A stretch of DNA of 64,000 bases from positions 248,001 through 312,000 of the forward strand of contig MHBI01000099.1 in assembly GCA_001804815.1 (NCBI GenBank), given 5' to 3'. Position 1 is the first letter of the stretch; every line of letters begins with the position of its first letter. Positions 10,185 to 18,546 of the stretch are shown one piece after another. The stretch comes from Lentisphaerae bacterium GWF2_50_93. Its GTDB lineage: Bacteria > Verrucomicrobiota > Lentisphaeria > Victivallales > GWF2-50-93. Below the pieces are notes generated by a model. It made no database searches. It was given only the letters and a program-made list of their open reading frames with translations, and was not told the DNA's origin. The position numbers and the translations under genes are program-made.

Positions 10185-11468
10185 ATGATACGGCAACCGA
10201 ACATTGTTGTTTTCCTGGCATCCGACCTCGGGTACGGAGATTTGGGGTGCTACGGAAATCCATCGCACCGTACCCCGAATATTGACCGGCTGGCCGCCAA
10301 AGGTATCCGGTTTACCGATTTCCACTCAAATGGCTCCATGTGCAGCCCGTCGAGGGCGGCACTTCTGACAGGCCGCTACCAGCAGCGGGTAGGCCTTGAA
10401 TACGTACTTAACCACCATACCAGGGATTATCCTGCGATGTCGAATGATGCCTATACCCTCGGGCACGCATTTAAGAAGAATGGATACGCCCCCGGCTTCT
10501 TCGGGGACCACCATACCGGATATCTGCCTGAGAACTCGCCTTTGAAATCGGGATTTGACGAGTTCTACGGCCTGTGCGGAGGAATGGATCATCATTCCCA
10601 TGTTACCCGCTGGGGCAAACCAAACTTGTGGAATGGCGAGAAGCCCATTGAGGAAAAAGGATACGTCTCAGACCTCATCGCAGACCACGCCATTGAATTC
10701 ATGCAGACGCACCGCGATAAGCCATTCTGCATGCACGTGGCCGATTTCCTCGTTCATTTCCCCTTCCAGGGGCCGAATGACGAACCATTGTTCAAACAGG
10801 GGGTAAACAATGATTCGGCGGAACACAAGTATGGACAAAGCGCGAATCCAAAAGAGACATACCGCGAGATGGTGGAGGCCATGGACAAAAATGTCGGGAG
10901 GATCCTGGACAGAATCAGGGATCTGGGTATTGAGGATCGGACTCTTTTCATATTCACTACTGATCATGGCGGACATCACCTGGTGGCGGATAATGCTCCA
11001 TGCAGAGGTGCAAAAGGATCTTTCCTCGAAGGCGGACAGCGCATTCCCGCCATCGCCTGCTGGCCCGGGGTTCTTAAGCCTGGGAAGACGGAGGATGCTC
11101 CCCTTATGCTGATGGATATTTTTCCCACTGTTCTTGAAGCATGCAAGCTGCCGAAGCCAAACGAAACTTCGTTTGATGGAGCCAGCTTCTGGCCGCGCAT
11201 TGTCAAGGGAGATCCATTTCCGGAGAGGACAATATTCTGGCGGATGGGCAAACTGAAGGCGGCCCGACGCGGAAAATGGAAACTGCTGGTCGATGCCGAT
11301 GGCGAACATTTGTACGATTTGAATGCCGACATGGGGGAGACGAAGGACAGGCTGTCCGAAGAGCCGGCTGTTGCGGCAGGGCTACGTGAGGCGCTGAAGC
11401 AATGGGAGGCGGATATCCCTCCAGCTCCTAAGCTTCTGGCCAAGGCATCTGGGAAAAACATGGAATGA
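10185..11468 (+). CDS. Sulfatase (S1 type) with formylglycine motif, no signal peptide
   Basis: CSPSRAALLTGRY at residues 53-65 is the C-x-P-S-R motif, whose cysteine is converted to formylglycine. TTDHGGHH and GAKGSFLEGG supply the later metal and substrate residues. Length (427 residues) and layout fit the S1 arylsulfatase family. Two points are odd. The protein starts directly at PNIVVFLASDLGYGD with no export signal, although most glycan sulfatases are secreted. Also, the usual tandem Asp-Asp of the calcium site reads Ser13-Asp14. The gene has AAAGGA upstream and follows the alpha/beta hydrolase closely. It probably removes sulfate esters from oligosaccharides inside the cell, if active. 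Confidence 0.88.
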   Translation: MIRQPNIVVFLASDLGYGDLGCYGNPSHRTPNIDRLAAKGIRFTDFHSNGSMCSPSRAALLTGRYQQRVGLEYVLNHHTRDYPAMSNDAYTLGHAFKKNGYAPGFFGDHHTGYLPENSPLKSGFDEFYGLCGGMDHHSHVTRWGKPNLWNGEKPIEEKGYVSDLIADHAIEFMQTHRDKPFCMHVADFLVHFPFQGPNDEPLFKQGVNNDSAEHKYGQSANPKETYREMVEAMDKNVGRILDRIRDLGIEDRTLFIFTTDHGGHHLVADNAPCRGAKGSFLEGGQRIPAIACWPGVLKPGKTEDAPLMLMDIFPTVLEACKLPKPNETSFDGASFWPRIVKGDPFPERTIFWRMGKLKAARRGKWKLLVDADGEHLYDLNADMGETKDRLSEEPAVAAGLREALKQWEADIPPAPKLLAKASGKNME

Positions 11469-11513
11469 TTGGCGGAAAAAACATCGGAGCTGTTTTAAAC
11501 GAGGATCAATTAT

Positions 11514-13913
11514 ATGTCGCCTGATACAAATTTACTTCCGCTTGAGAATGCCATAATCGTGATTCCGGATCAGATTACCGCATCCGAAACCCGTGCCGTG
11601 GCTGCGCTCGTTGAGGAAATCGAGTTGCGCACGCATCGGCGCCTGGCCGTGGAGAAAGTCTTGCCGCCTGCCGGGACGCCTGCGATTCTGGTTGGACAAC
11701 GGGCCGCCCTCAAATTGCAATTTCCAGAAATGTTAAATGGAATGCAGGGGCTGGATCAGGATTTGCCGGCGGAAGGATTCACAATCCATGCCGATGCGGC
11801 AACATCCCGAGTGGTCCTGGCCGGTCAGGATGCACGGGGTGTCCTGTATGCCGTCGGCCGCTTGTTGCGCTCGCTGGTTATTTCCCGTCAATCAATGGCG
11901 CTTCCACTCCCTTTTTCCGTTACGACATCTCCCCATTGGCCGCTCCGGGGACATCAATTGGGGTATCGTCCGCTTCCCAACAGCTATACCGGCTGGGATC
12001 TGCCGCAGTGGGAGCGCTATATCCGGGAACTGGCGCTATGGGGCGCCAACGCGATTGAGCTGCTTCCTCCAAATACAGGCGGAGTTGCCGACAGTCCGCA
12101 TTTTCCACTCTCTCGGATGGAGATGATGGTCAAAATGGCGGAAGTAATTGACAGCTACGGGTTGGATGTATGGGTATGGTATCCTCAATTGGGCGACTAT
12201 TCCAAAACCACGGAGGTGGATTCCGCCCTGCGTGAGTGGGAGGATGTCCTTTCCAGGCTTTGCCGGGTGAATGCCATTTTTGTGCCAGGCGGTGATCCGG
12301 GCAAGACGCCGCTCAATCTCCTGATCCCCTTGCTGGAAAAGCAAATCGCCAATGCGCGGCGCCTTTATCCGCAGGCGACACTATGGCTTTCCCCCCAAGG
12401 GTTCAAAAGCGAGGAGATGGATGCGTTTTTCGGTTTTCTCAGCTCTCAGCCAGACTGGCTGACAGGGGTGGTTTTTGGCCCCCAGGTACATTTAGACCTG
12501 GCCGATTTCAGGGACAAGGTTCCATCGCGTTATCCCATCCGTTATTATCCGGACATCACTCACACACGGCACTGCCAGTATCCGGTTCCGGACTGGGATC
12601 TGGCATTTGCGCTTACCCAGGGGCGCGAACCCACATGTCCGCGACCCGAGGGCATGGCGAACATCCTGTGGAGGCTCCAGCCGCACACAATCGGAGCCAT
12701 CTGCTATTCCGAAGGCTGCCACGATGATGTGAACAAGGCCGTTTGGTCCGCCCTTTCCTGGGATCCGCAGGCTTCAGTGATCGAAGTGCTACGGGACTAC
12801 GCCAGATTTTTTATTGATGAGAAACTGACCGACCCGTTTGCCCAGGGCTTGCTGGCGCTTGAACGCAACTGGCAGGGTGCGCTCCTAACCAACGAAGGAG
12901 TTTATTCCACGTTGCAGTCGTTCCAGGAAATGGAGCAGGCGGCCGATCCGCACCTGTTGAAGAACTGGCGCTTCCAGCAGCCGATCTTCCGCGCGTATTG
13001 CGACGCCTATACGCGCCTCCGCCTGATCCATGAAACATCGCTGGAGGAGCAGGCGCTTGATGCCTTGCGCGAGGCGGAGTTCAAAGGTGCATGCACCGCG
13101 ATGGATGAGGCGGAAAAGATACTTGACCGGGCCGTTACCGCTCCAGTAGGCCGCGCCTGGCGGACACGCATCTTCCAACTGGCCGAAGCTCTTTATCAGA
13201 CAATCCACCACAAACTCAGTGTTTCCCTATACCATGCCCAGCATGTTGGCCGTGGTGCCCATCTCGATTCCCTCGATTGGCCGCTTAATAATCGCTTGTG
13301 GCTCAAGTCCAGATTCGCGGCCATTCGCCTTCTGCCCAAGGATTCTGACCGGCTTGCTCAACTTGCGGAAATTCTCAATTGGACCAATCCGGGGCCAGGC
13401 GGATTCTATGACAACCTGGGCGCGTTGCCGGTTACCCCGCGACTGGAACGTGGTAGGGGAGCGACAGTAGATCCCGCATTTGTGCATTCCTCTCTGGTCG
13501 GTTGTCTTTATTTGACGCAGGAACCTCTGGTCTGCCGCACCAGTTGGATGACTTGTGTTTTATCTCTCAATGGTGCGCCACTCCGTGTTCATTACGACAA
13601 TCTTGATCCTCTCGCAGAGTATGAGATCCGTATTGTCTATTCACAGGCGGAGTATAAGGGGCGTCTGTGCCTTGTCGCCAATGAGACATGTCAAATCCAT
13701 GACTATATTCTGAAACCGGATCCGATGGAACCATTGACATTTGACATTCCTGCGGCAGCTACGCATACCGGAGATTTACAGCTTGCCTGGAAATCCGAAA
13801 ACAAAGGGAATGAAGGATATGGTTGTGCGGTGGCCGAGCTTTGGCTAATGCGGAAGGACCGGGCTGACTTGAGCCTTCAGGCGAAAGAAAAGTGGCGGTA
13901 TGCCAACGGATAG
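11514..13913 (+). CDS. GH67N/GH20-like glycoside hydrolase-related protein
   Basis: The 799-residue protein has no obvious signal peptide. The first 140 residues form a GH67N/GH20b-type domain (PAILVGQRAAL ... LAGQDARGVLYAVGRLLR). A TIM-barrel region follows (YIRELALWGANAIELLPPNT, VWVWYPQLGDY, IFVPGGDPG, WLSPQGF), then a helical region, and finally a beta-rich end (EYEIRIVYSQAEYKGRLCLV) that resembles a carbohydrate-binding module. This order is like alpha-glucuronidases and GH115-type enzymes, but I cannot fix the family or the catalytic residues. GAGGAT precedes the ATG. It is the last intracellular enzyme of the left-hand cluster. Confidence 0.7.
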   Translation: MSPDTNLLPLENAIIVIPDQITASETRAVAALVEEIELRTHRRLAVEKVLPPAGTPAILVGQRAALKLQFPEMLNGMQGLDQDLPAEGFTIHADAATSRVVLAGQDARGVLYAVGRLLRSLVISRQSMALPLPFSVTTSPHWPLRGHQLGYRPLPNSYTGWDLPQWERYIRELALWGANAIELLPPNTGGVADSPHFPLSRMEMMVKMAEVIDSYGLDVWVWYPQLGDYSKTTEVDSALREWEDVLSRLCRVNAIFVPGGDPGKTPLNLLIPLLEKQIANARRLYPQATLWLSPQGFKSEEMDAFFGFLSSQPDWLTGVVFGPQVHLDLADFRDKVPSRYPIRYYPDITHTRHCQYPVPDWDLAFALTQGREPTCPRPEGMANILWRLQPHTIGAICYSEGCHDDVNKAVWSALSWDPQASVIEVLRDYARFFIDEKLTDPFAQGLLALERNWQGALLTNEGVYSTLQSFQEMEQAADPHLLKNWRFQQPIFRAYCDAYTRLRLIHETSLEEQALDALREAEFKGACTAMDEAEKILDRAVTAPVGRAWRTRIFQLAEALYQTIHHKLSVSLYHAQHVGRGAHLDSLDWPLNNRLWLKSRFAAIRLLPKDSDRLAQLAEILNWTNPGPGGFYDNLGALPVTPRLERGRGATVDPAFVHSSLVGCLYLTQEPLVCRTSWMTCVLSLNGAPLRVHYDNLDPLAEYEIRIVYSQAEYKGRLCLVANETCQIHDYILKPDPMEPLTFDIPAAATHTGDLQLAWKSENKGNEGYGCAVAELWLMRKDRADLSLQAKEKWRYANG

Positions 13914-13953
13914 TGTCAAAATATTTACTTAATTGAAATGAGAGGTGCCTTTT

Positions 13954-14871
13954 ATGAGAATTACAAACCAGATCATGGATAACAGATTTATTGCAGCTTG
14001 TATTTTTACAGCCGCTTTTATTCTCTGCCTGACGGGAACCGCCGCGGACGTCGACAAGAATAAGAAGGATGGCGGTAAGAAAAAGGAACAAGGTAAACTC
14101 TACGGACAAGCCGTCTTTCCTGCGGAAGGCAGGATTAGCCTGGATGAAGGAACCGTTGAAGCCTGGGTCTCCCTCGATTATTCAGCTGGTACCACGGTGA
14201 TTCAGGACAAATCAAACATAATTCCCATGATATTCTTTAATTTCTGCGAGAAGGTTGGAAATGACAAGGGTAAAGATAACTCCGACAACTATGCGGGAAC
14301 TGACGCCAGGATGAGGCTTGCGACATTTCAAAACAGGAGAATGGTAAATTATCTGGCTTACAACTGCAGCCTTTTCAATTATGATGCGGGAGAGTCGACC
14401 CTCAAGGCGATGCGTTACGATCTTGAAGATTTCAGCTGGAAGGAGAATGAATGGTATTTCACCGCGATCTCCTGGAAAAAGACAGGAGCCGGGTATGATG
14501 TCTTCATATATGTCAATGGGAAAAAGAAGGAGACGGCGTTTGATAAGTCGGCAACCACTCAAATACCGAAGACCCTGAAGGACCATCTGATATCCATTGG
14601 AAGCGTAAGTTCGGCCATGGGGGCCGTAGAGAGCCTGAGGATTTCAAAAAAAGCCAGGACCGACGAGGAGATGGAGGCCAGCATGAAAAATGGACTGTCC
14701 AAGGACGATTCTACTCTCTTTCTTTTCGATGCATCGACTCTGACGTCCATGAAAAAGATACATCAGGAGGAGTTTAAAAATGACACGAAGGTGCCCGACA
14801 AGGGATTGTTCGTCGGACCGTATAAGACGATCAAGGGGAAGTTCGGCAAGGCCATCCAGTTTCATGAATAA
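13954..14871 (+). CDS. Secreted LamG-like (concanavalin-type) protein
   Basis: I chose the ATG at 13954, eight bases after GAGAGG; a GTG at 13945 would only extend the leader. The N-terminus (DNRFIAACIFTAAFILCLTG ending near TAAD) is a signal peptide. The rest carries LamG-fold signatures: GTVEAWVSLDY, WYFTAISWKKTG, FIYVNGKK and GSVSSAMGAVESLRISKKAR. The family binds carbohydrates or surfaces. The protein ends at GKFGKAIQFHE, a phrase that in LamG proteins often starts another domain, and the stop is directly followed by a dispersed repeat (14872-14900). The 3' end may therefore be truncated; this is an inference. Confidence 0.72.
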   Translation: MRITNQIMDNRFIAACIFTAAFILCLTGTAADVDKNKKDGGKKKEQGKLYGQAVFPAEGRISLDEGTVEAWVSLDYSAGTTVIQDKSNIIPMIFFNFCEKVGNDKGKDNSDNYAGTDARMRLATFQNRRMVNYLAYNCSLFNYDAGESTLKAMRYDLEDFSWKENEWYFTAISWKKTGAGYDVFIYVNGKKKETAFDKSATTQIPKTLKDHLISIGSVSSAMGAVESLRISKKARTDEEMEASMKNGLSKDDSTLFLFDASTLTSMKKIHQEEFKNDTKVPDKGLFVGPYKTIKGKFGKAIQFHE

Positions 14872-14900
14872 GGGAACCTCTAAAAATTGACATATGGCGA
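14872..14900 (+). repeat. Short direct repeat, copy 1 (GGGAACCTCTA...)
   Basis: This stretch begins GGGAACCTCTAAAAATTGAC and is about 85% identical to 15804-15832. The two copies lie in the same orientation on either side of the SGNH hydrolase gene. They could be ends of a decayed insertion or a duplication scar. Confidence 0.5.
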
Positions 14901-14983
14901 GCAAAAGTAAATTATGGATAAACGGCAAAGAGCGATGGACAGGAGCAGCCCTGAAACGGGCTGTGACTGTTCTCGCGATGAAA

Positions 14984-14999
14984 CATGCAACATTGCATG
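14984..14999. promoter_or_regulatory. Palindrome CATGCAA-CA-TTGCATG upstream of SGNH gene
   Basis: Seven-base perfect arms separated by two bases lie 48 bases before the SGNH hydrolase start. The size and place suit an operator, but no regulator can be assigned. Confidence 0.25.
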
Positions 15000-15047
15000 A
15001 AACAGATGTCAAACAACATATAACTTATTCCACCCGAGGATTGAACT

Positions 15048-15743
15048 ATGAAAGCAACATCAACAGTTCTGACAGCTCTGCTGTGCGTCTCTTCCCTGAT
15101 AGGTGCGCCTGATCTTACGACACCTGTCCAGAACGGCGACAAGGTCAAGTATGAGCAGAGGCATATTGTACAGCTCGACAACGCACGCAAGATAAGGCCG
15201 GACGTGATTTTTATAGGGGATTCCATCACCGCCCAGGCGAACTGGGCGTCCATATGGGACAAGAAACTCAAACCTCTGAAGCCCGCCAATTTCGGATGCA
15301 GTTCCGATAAGACGCAGAATGTATTATGGCGCCTTGAGAATGGAAACTGGGACAAGATAGAACCGAAGGTGGCGGTGGTGATGATAGGGGTCAACAACGG
15401 AGACAAGGGAGATGACCTGGCCGAGGCCCAGAAAAAGATAATCACCAAGATAAACGAAAAATTCCCAAAGGTGAAAATAGTCTTCATTCCCGTGCTTCCA
15501 AGGATAATCCCAAAATCGAAGAAGAACGAGGCGGAGATATTCAAGGCCAATTCCAAGGCGTCTGCCTTTGAGAAGGAGTTTCCCAATGTCAAGGTGCTGG
15601 ACATGTCGAAGAAGTTCCTGAATGCCGACGGAAGTCTGAACAAGAGCCTTTACACGGACGGTTTGCATCTGACGAACGAGGGCTACGAGGTCTGGGCTTC
15701 CGAGCTAGTACCTGTCATAAAGCAGCTGCTGAAGGGGAAATGA
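15048..15743 (+). CDS. Secreted SGNH/GDSL-family hydrolase
   Basis: The 231-residue protein opens with a signal peptide (MKATSTVLTALLCVSSLIGA). The four SGNH blocks are visible: GDSI with Ser59, NFG at about 81-83, GVNN at about 114-117, and DGLHL with Asp204 and His207. It is close in type to the PAF-acetylhydrolase-like GDSL esterases often found with polysaccharide-degrading genes, where they remove acetyl or acyl groups. GAGGA precedes the start. The gene is bounded by two copies of a 29-base direct repeat, so it may have moved as a unit. Confidence 0.87.
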   Translation: MKATSTVLTALLCVSSLIGAPDLTTPVQNGDKVKYEQRHIVQLDNARKIRPDVIFIGDSITAQANWASIWDKKLKPLKPANFGCSSDKTQNVLWRLENGNWDKIEPKVAVVMIGVNNGDKGDDLAEAQKKIITKINEKFPKVKIVFIPVLPRIIPKSKKNEAEIFKANSKASAFEKEFPNVKVLDMSKKFLNADGSLNKSLYTDGLHLTNEGYEVWASELVPVIKQLLKGK

Positions 15744-15758
15744 CAAGCGCCTTCAAGG

Positions 15759-15792
15759 AAGGGGCTGCCTATGCTTGTAAAATCGCAGCCTT
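15759..15792 (+). terminator. Hairpin with T-run after SGNH gene
   Basis: AAGGGGCTGC and GCAGCCTTTT can pair over ten positions (two G-U), with a 14-base loop, 16 bases after the stop codon. The T-run is part of the stem, so termination may be moderate. Confidence 0.4.
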
Positions 15793-15803
15793 TTCCGGCT
15801 TAT

Positions 15804-15832
15804 GGGAACCTCTATAAATTCACATTTGGCGC
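15804..15832 (+). repeat. Short direct repeat, copy 2 (GGGAACCTCTA...)
   Basis: This is the second copy of the element at 14872-14900, in the same orientation. The rest of the gene-free stretch 15744-16298 holds this repeat, a MITE-like element and a palindromic operator. No coding potential was recognised there. Confidence 0.5.
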
Positions 15833-16083
15833 GTTGCGGAAGATTTTTGAAAGCTCAAAGAGAATTTCTGACAGCCTGTCCCGCCATAGCATCCCAGCGA
15901 AGGCGGAAGGCGTATCCAAAGCGATTCGCCGACTGAGGAACATTCTTCTTTGAGCCAAAAAGATCCGCAGCCCAAAGGGCAATAAGTTCTTATGGATTCC
16001 GCTTTTTGCACCCAGTACACTATTTTCAATGCAGGTTTAGTCAAGCCCCCGTATGCAAAAACAGTTTCCGGAAACCTTCCCTC

Positions 16084-16186
16084 GTAATGCGTCAGTCTTT
16101 ACAAAAACGCGTGGTCAGTTCCGTACTTTTCCCTCGTGGCTCGGGAAGAAGTCCTGGGACCGACCACGGTAAAACTGACGCGTTAC
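16084..16186. mobile_element. MITE-like element, 103 bp, with 8-bp target duplication
   Basis: The ends GTAATGCGTCAGT and ACTGACGCGTTAC are inverted repeats with one mismatch over 13 bases. The element is flanked on both sides by CTTCCCTC (16076-16083 and 16187-16194), as expected for a target-site duplication. The interior is itself nearly palindromic: CGTGGTCAGTTCC pairs with GGGACCGACCACG, and CTTTTCCC with GGGAAGAAG. The RNA or single strand would fold into one long hairpin. There is no room for a transposase, so it would be a non-autonomous element. Confidence 0.62.
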
Positions 16187-16253
16187 CTTCCCTCAAAAAT
16201 AATTCTAATATTCTTAAAGGAACGGCTTGACTGAGGCTCTGCCCGGCCATATA

Positions 16254-16271
16254 ATATAGTACGTACTATAT
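16254..16271. promoter_or_regulatory. 18-bp perfect palindrome, probable LacI-family operator
   Basis: ATATAGTACGTACTATAT is a perfect palindrome with a central CG, the usual form of LacI/GalR-family operators. It ends 27 bases before the start of the LacI-type gene at 16299, which suggests autoregulation of this gene and of the operon behind it. Confidence 0.6.
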
Positions 16272-16298
16272 AGGACGCTGTTTTAAGAAAGGCATTTT

Positions 16299-17291
16299 AT
16301 GGTGACGATGTCAGACATAGCGAAGGCGGCGGGGGTGTCCCAGCAGACGGTTTCCGCAGTATTGAACGGTCGCAAGCACTGCTACGCTTCAGATGCAACC
16401 AGGAAAAACATTCTGGATGCCGTCGCAAAGCTCGGATACATACCTAATCAGATTGCCCGTTCGCTCCGTGGAATGCCCTCAGGCGTCATTGGAATAATAG
16501 ATGCCATAACCGACGTGGAGATCCACAACGAGCTTGTCAGCCTGATTTCAAGCAAGCTCTGGCAAAAAGGATTCAGGGTGATGCTCTGCGACTCCGGAGG
16601 AGATCCCGGACGGGAGGAAAACATCCTGAAGGAGTTCATCTCATGGAATGTTGAAGGGGTGATCTATTATAACTTTAATGAAGACCTTCCCAAAAGCGGT
16701 TACCTTTCCAGGATTCCGCATGTATTCATCAGCTTTTCTGAAGGGGAAAATGTCGTTGCCGTCGACAGGCGCAAGGGCGGACAAATGGTTGCGCGTCATC
16801 TCATTGAATGCCACGGACATGATAAGATTGCCTTTATAACCACTGAACTTTATGGAAGTGCGGGGAAATACAAGGGTTTTCTTGATGCTGCCACCGGATT
16901 AAAATTCAACAAGAGGCACTTCCTGGTTGACGAGCCTGATATGGAAAAGCTTCTCAGCAGGACTTTGCAGCTCCATAAGAAATCAGGAGTGACCGCGTTC
17001 TTTGCGAGCAATGATTACCTTGCCGCATTTATCATGAGGAGTTTCATTGATATGGGAATCAGGATTCCCGATGATGTGGCGGTAATTGGTTTTGACGGGC
17101 TTGGATATGGGGAATTCCTCAGGCCATCTCTTACAACTGTCCGTCAGCCGGTGGAAAAAATTGCCGATATCGCAGTTGCCACTCTGGTTAAAAAGATAAA
17201 ATCAAAAGATAAATCAGTCAAATCAAAAAACTGCCTGCTTGTCCCGGAACTGTTAATCAGGGAATCATGCGGATGCGGGAAAGGAAAATAG
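16299..17291 (+). CDS. LacI-family transcriptional regulator
   Basis: The 330-residue protein has the N-terminal LacI helix-turn-helix (SDIAKAAGVSQQTVSAVLNG) and hinge (YIPNQIARSLRG). A periplasmic-binding-protein-like sensor domain follows (AFFASNDYLAAFIMRSF, IPDDVAVIGFDG, PSLTTVRQP). The C-terminus has a short Cys pair (ESCGCGKGK). A start at ATG 16308, three codons downstream, is also possible. It sits at the head of a group with an esterase-like hydrolase three bases downstream, then an oxidoreductase and a sugar importer, and probably responds to the imported sugar. The palindrome at 16254-16271 is its likely site. Confidence 0.93.
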   Translation: MVTMSDIAKAAGVSQQTVSAVLNGRKHCYASDATRKNILDAVAKLGYIPNQIARSLRGMPSGVIGIIDAITDVEIHNELVSLISSKLWQKGFRVMLCDSGGDPGREENILKEFISWNVEGVIYYNFNEDLPKSGYLSRIPHVFISFSEGENVVAVDRRKGGQMVARHLIECHGHDKIAFITTELYGSAGKYKGFLDAATGLKFNKRHFLVDEPDMEKLLSRTLQLHKKSGVTAFFASNDYLAAFIMRSFIDMGIRIPDDVAVIGFDGLGYGEFLRPSLTTVRQPVEKIADIAVATLVKKIKSKDKSVKSKNCLLVPELLIRESCGCGKGK

Positions 17292-17294
17292 CTA

Positions 17295-18350
17295 ATGAGA
17301 AATAATAGAAATCTGAGTCCGAAGGAGATGTTCTACAGGATCGCCCTTGAGCATAAGCCTCTGATGAGGTTTGACGGTAGGACAATAGGATATTTTAATG
17401 AATGGAGGAAGAGTACTTTGCCTGAGGTGGTCAAGACTCTCGGTGACTGGCCGGAAAGAGTACCGTTGAATCCTGAACTGCAGTGCGAATGGGAGCATGA
17501 CGGACTGATCAAGCAGCGCTGGCTGATCGATGTCGGTCCGCATATTTCAGCGGCCTTTCTTGTCAACAGGCCCAAAAAGACCGTAAAAGGAAGGAAGGTG
17601 CCGGCGATCCTATGCTGCCATGGTCACGGAAAGTTTGGAAAGGAGCCAGTCATGGGGAACGACTCCTCTCCAGAACTGCGGGATGCCATAAGTGCGCACA
17701 ACTACAGCTACGGGCATCAGATGGCGAAGGCGGGATTTGCGACATTCGCAATCGACTGGATAGGATTTGGTGAAAGAAACGATTCGAACAAGCCGCACTC
17801 CAGTGCTGTGAATGCCGGTCGGGACTGGTGCAATCTTTATTATCTTAACGCGACAATGCTGGGAATGACATCGCTCTCAATAAATATCACACATGGAATG
17901 GCGGCAACTGACTTCGCCAGTACTTTAGATTTTGTAGACAAGGACAGGCTTGGGGTCATGGGTTTGAGCGGAGGTGGGACGATGGCCCTATGGATGGGGC
18001 TCTGCGACAACCGATTCAAGGCCATGGAAATAATCTGTTACAGCGATCTGTGGGAGATTTTCGGGTTCAGGGATTACAACTACTGCGGGATGCAGGTGGC
18101 GCCAGGCCTTTACAGGCTTGTCGACCTTTCCGACCTTCAAGGCCTTCTGGCGCCAAGACCATTGCTGGTGGATATAGGAACGCAGGACACCTGTTTCAAC
18201 ATTGACGGCGCGATGAAATGCTTCAGGCAGGTTGAGAAAATCTATTATGCAGCCGGAGCCTCAGGAAATCTGGAGCTTGATCTTTTTGCCGGCGAACATT
18301 CCTGGGGAGGCAACAAGTCAGTATTGTTTTTCCGGAAAAACATGAAGTAG
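17295..18350 (+). CDS. Acetyl-xylan-esterase-like / dienelactone-type alpha/beta hydrolase
   Basis: The 351-residue protein has the nucleophile motif GLSGGG in the middle, an acid region near LLVDIGTQD and a C-terminal histidine in GEHSWGG. CCHGHG gives the oxyanion-side motif. The layout is that of the large alpha/beta hydrolases related to acetyl xylan esterases. There is no signal peptide. It starts three bases after the LacI stop, so the two are co-transcribed. It probably removes an acyl group from the oligosaccharide brought in by the nearby importer. Confidence 0.8.
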   Translation: MRNNRNLSPKEMFYRIALEHKPLMRFDGRTIGYFNEWRKSTLPEVVKTLGDWPERVPLNPELQCEWEHDGLIKQRWLIDVGPHISAAFLVNRPKKTVKGRKVPAILCCHGHGKFGKEPVMGNDSSPELRDAISAHNYSYGHQMAKAGFATFAIDWIGFGERNDSNKPHSSAVNAGRDWCNLYYLNATMLGMTSLSINITHGMAATDFASTLDFVDKDRLGVMGLSGGGTMALWMGLCDNRFKAMEIICYSDLWEIFGFRDYNYCGMQVAPGLYRLVDLSDLQGLLAPRPLLVDIGTQDTCFNIDGAMKCFRQVEKIYYAAGASGNLELDLFAGEHSWGGNKSVLFFRKNMK

Positions 18351-18546
18351 GTCATTTGCATTGCCAATTAATATTATTTGCCTGATGAAAATGTGGTGCA
18401 GGTATGACGGGTAGTAAGATTTTACAATTCTTTCGGAGCTTTTAACAATGAAGCCATATTGCAGGCGAAGTTTTTCCGGTGTAGTATGACTGCAGGTTCG
18501 ATAAGCATTTCGGAATTCAATATTATAAACTACAAGGCGGGGATTT

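Noticed and set aside
14894..15112. 72-codon plus-strand frame overlapping the SGNH gene start
   Set aside because: It begins inside a dispersed repeat, has no homology I recognise and overlaps a clear signal peptide in another frame.
16006..16230. 74-codon plus-strand frame
   Set aside because: It is created by reading through the MITE-like element.
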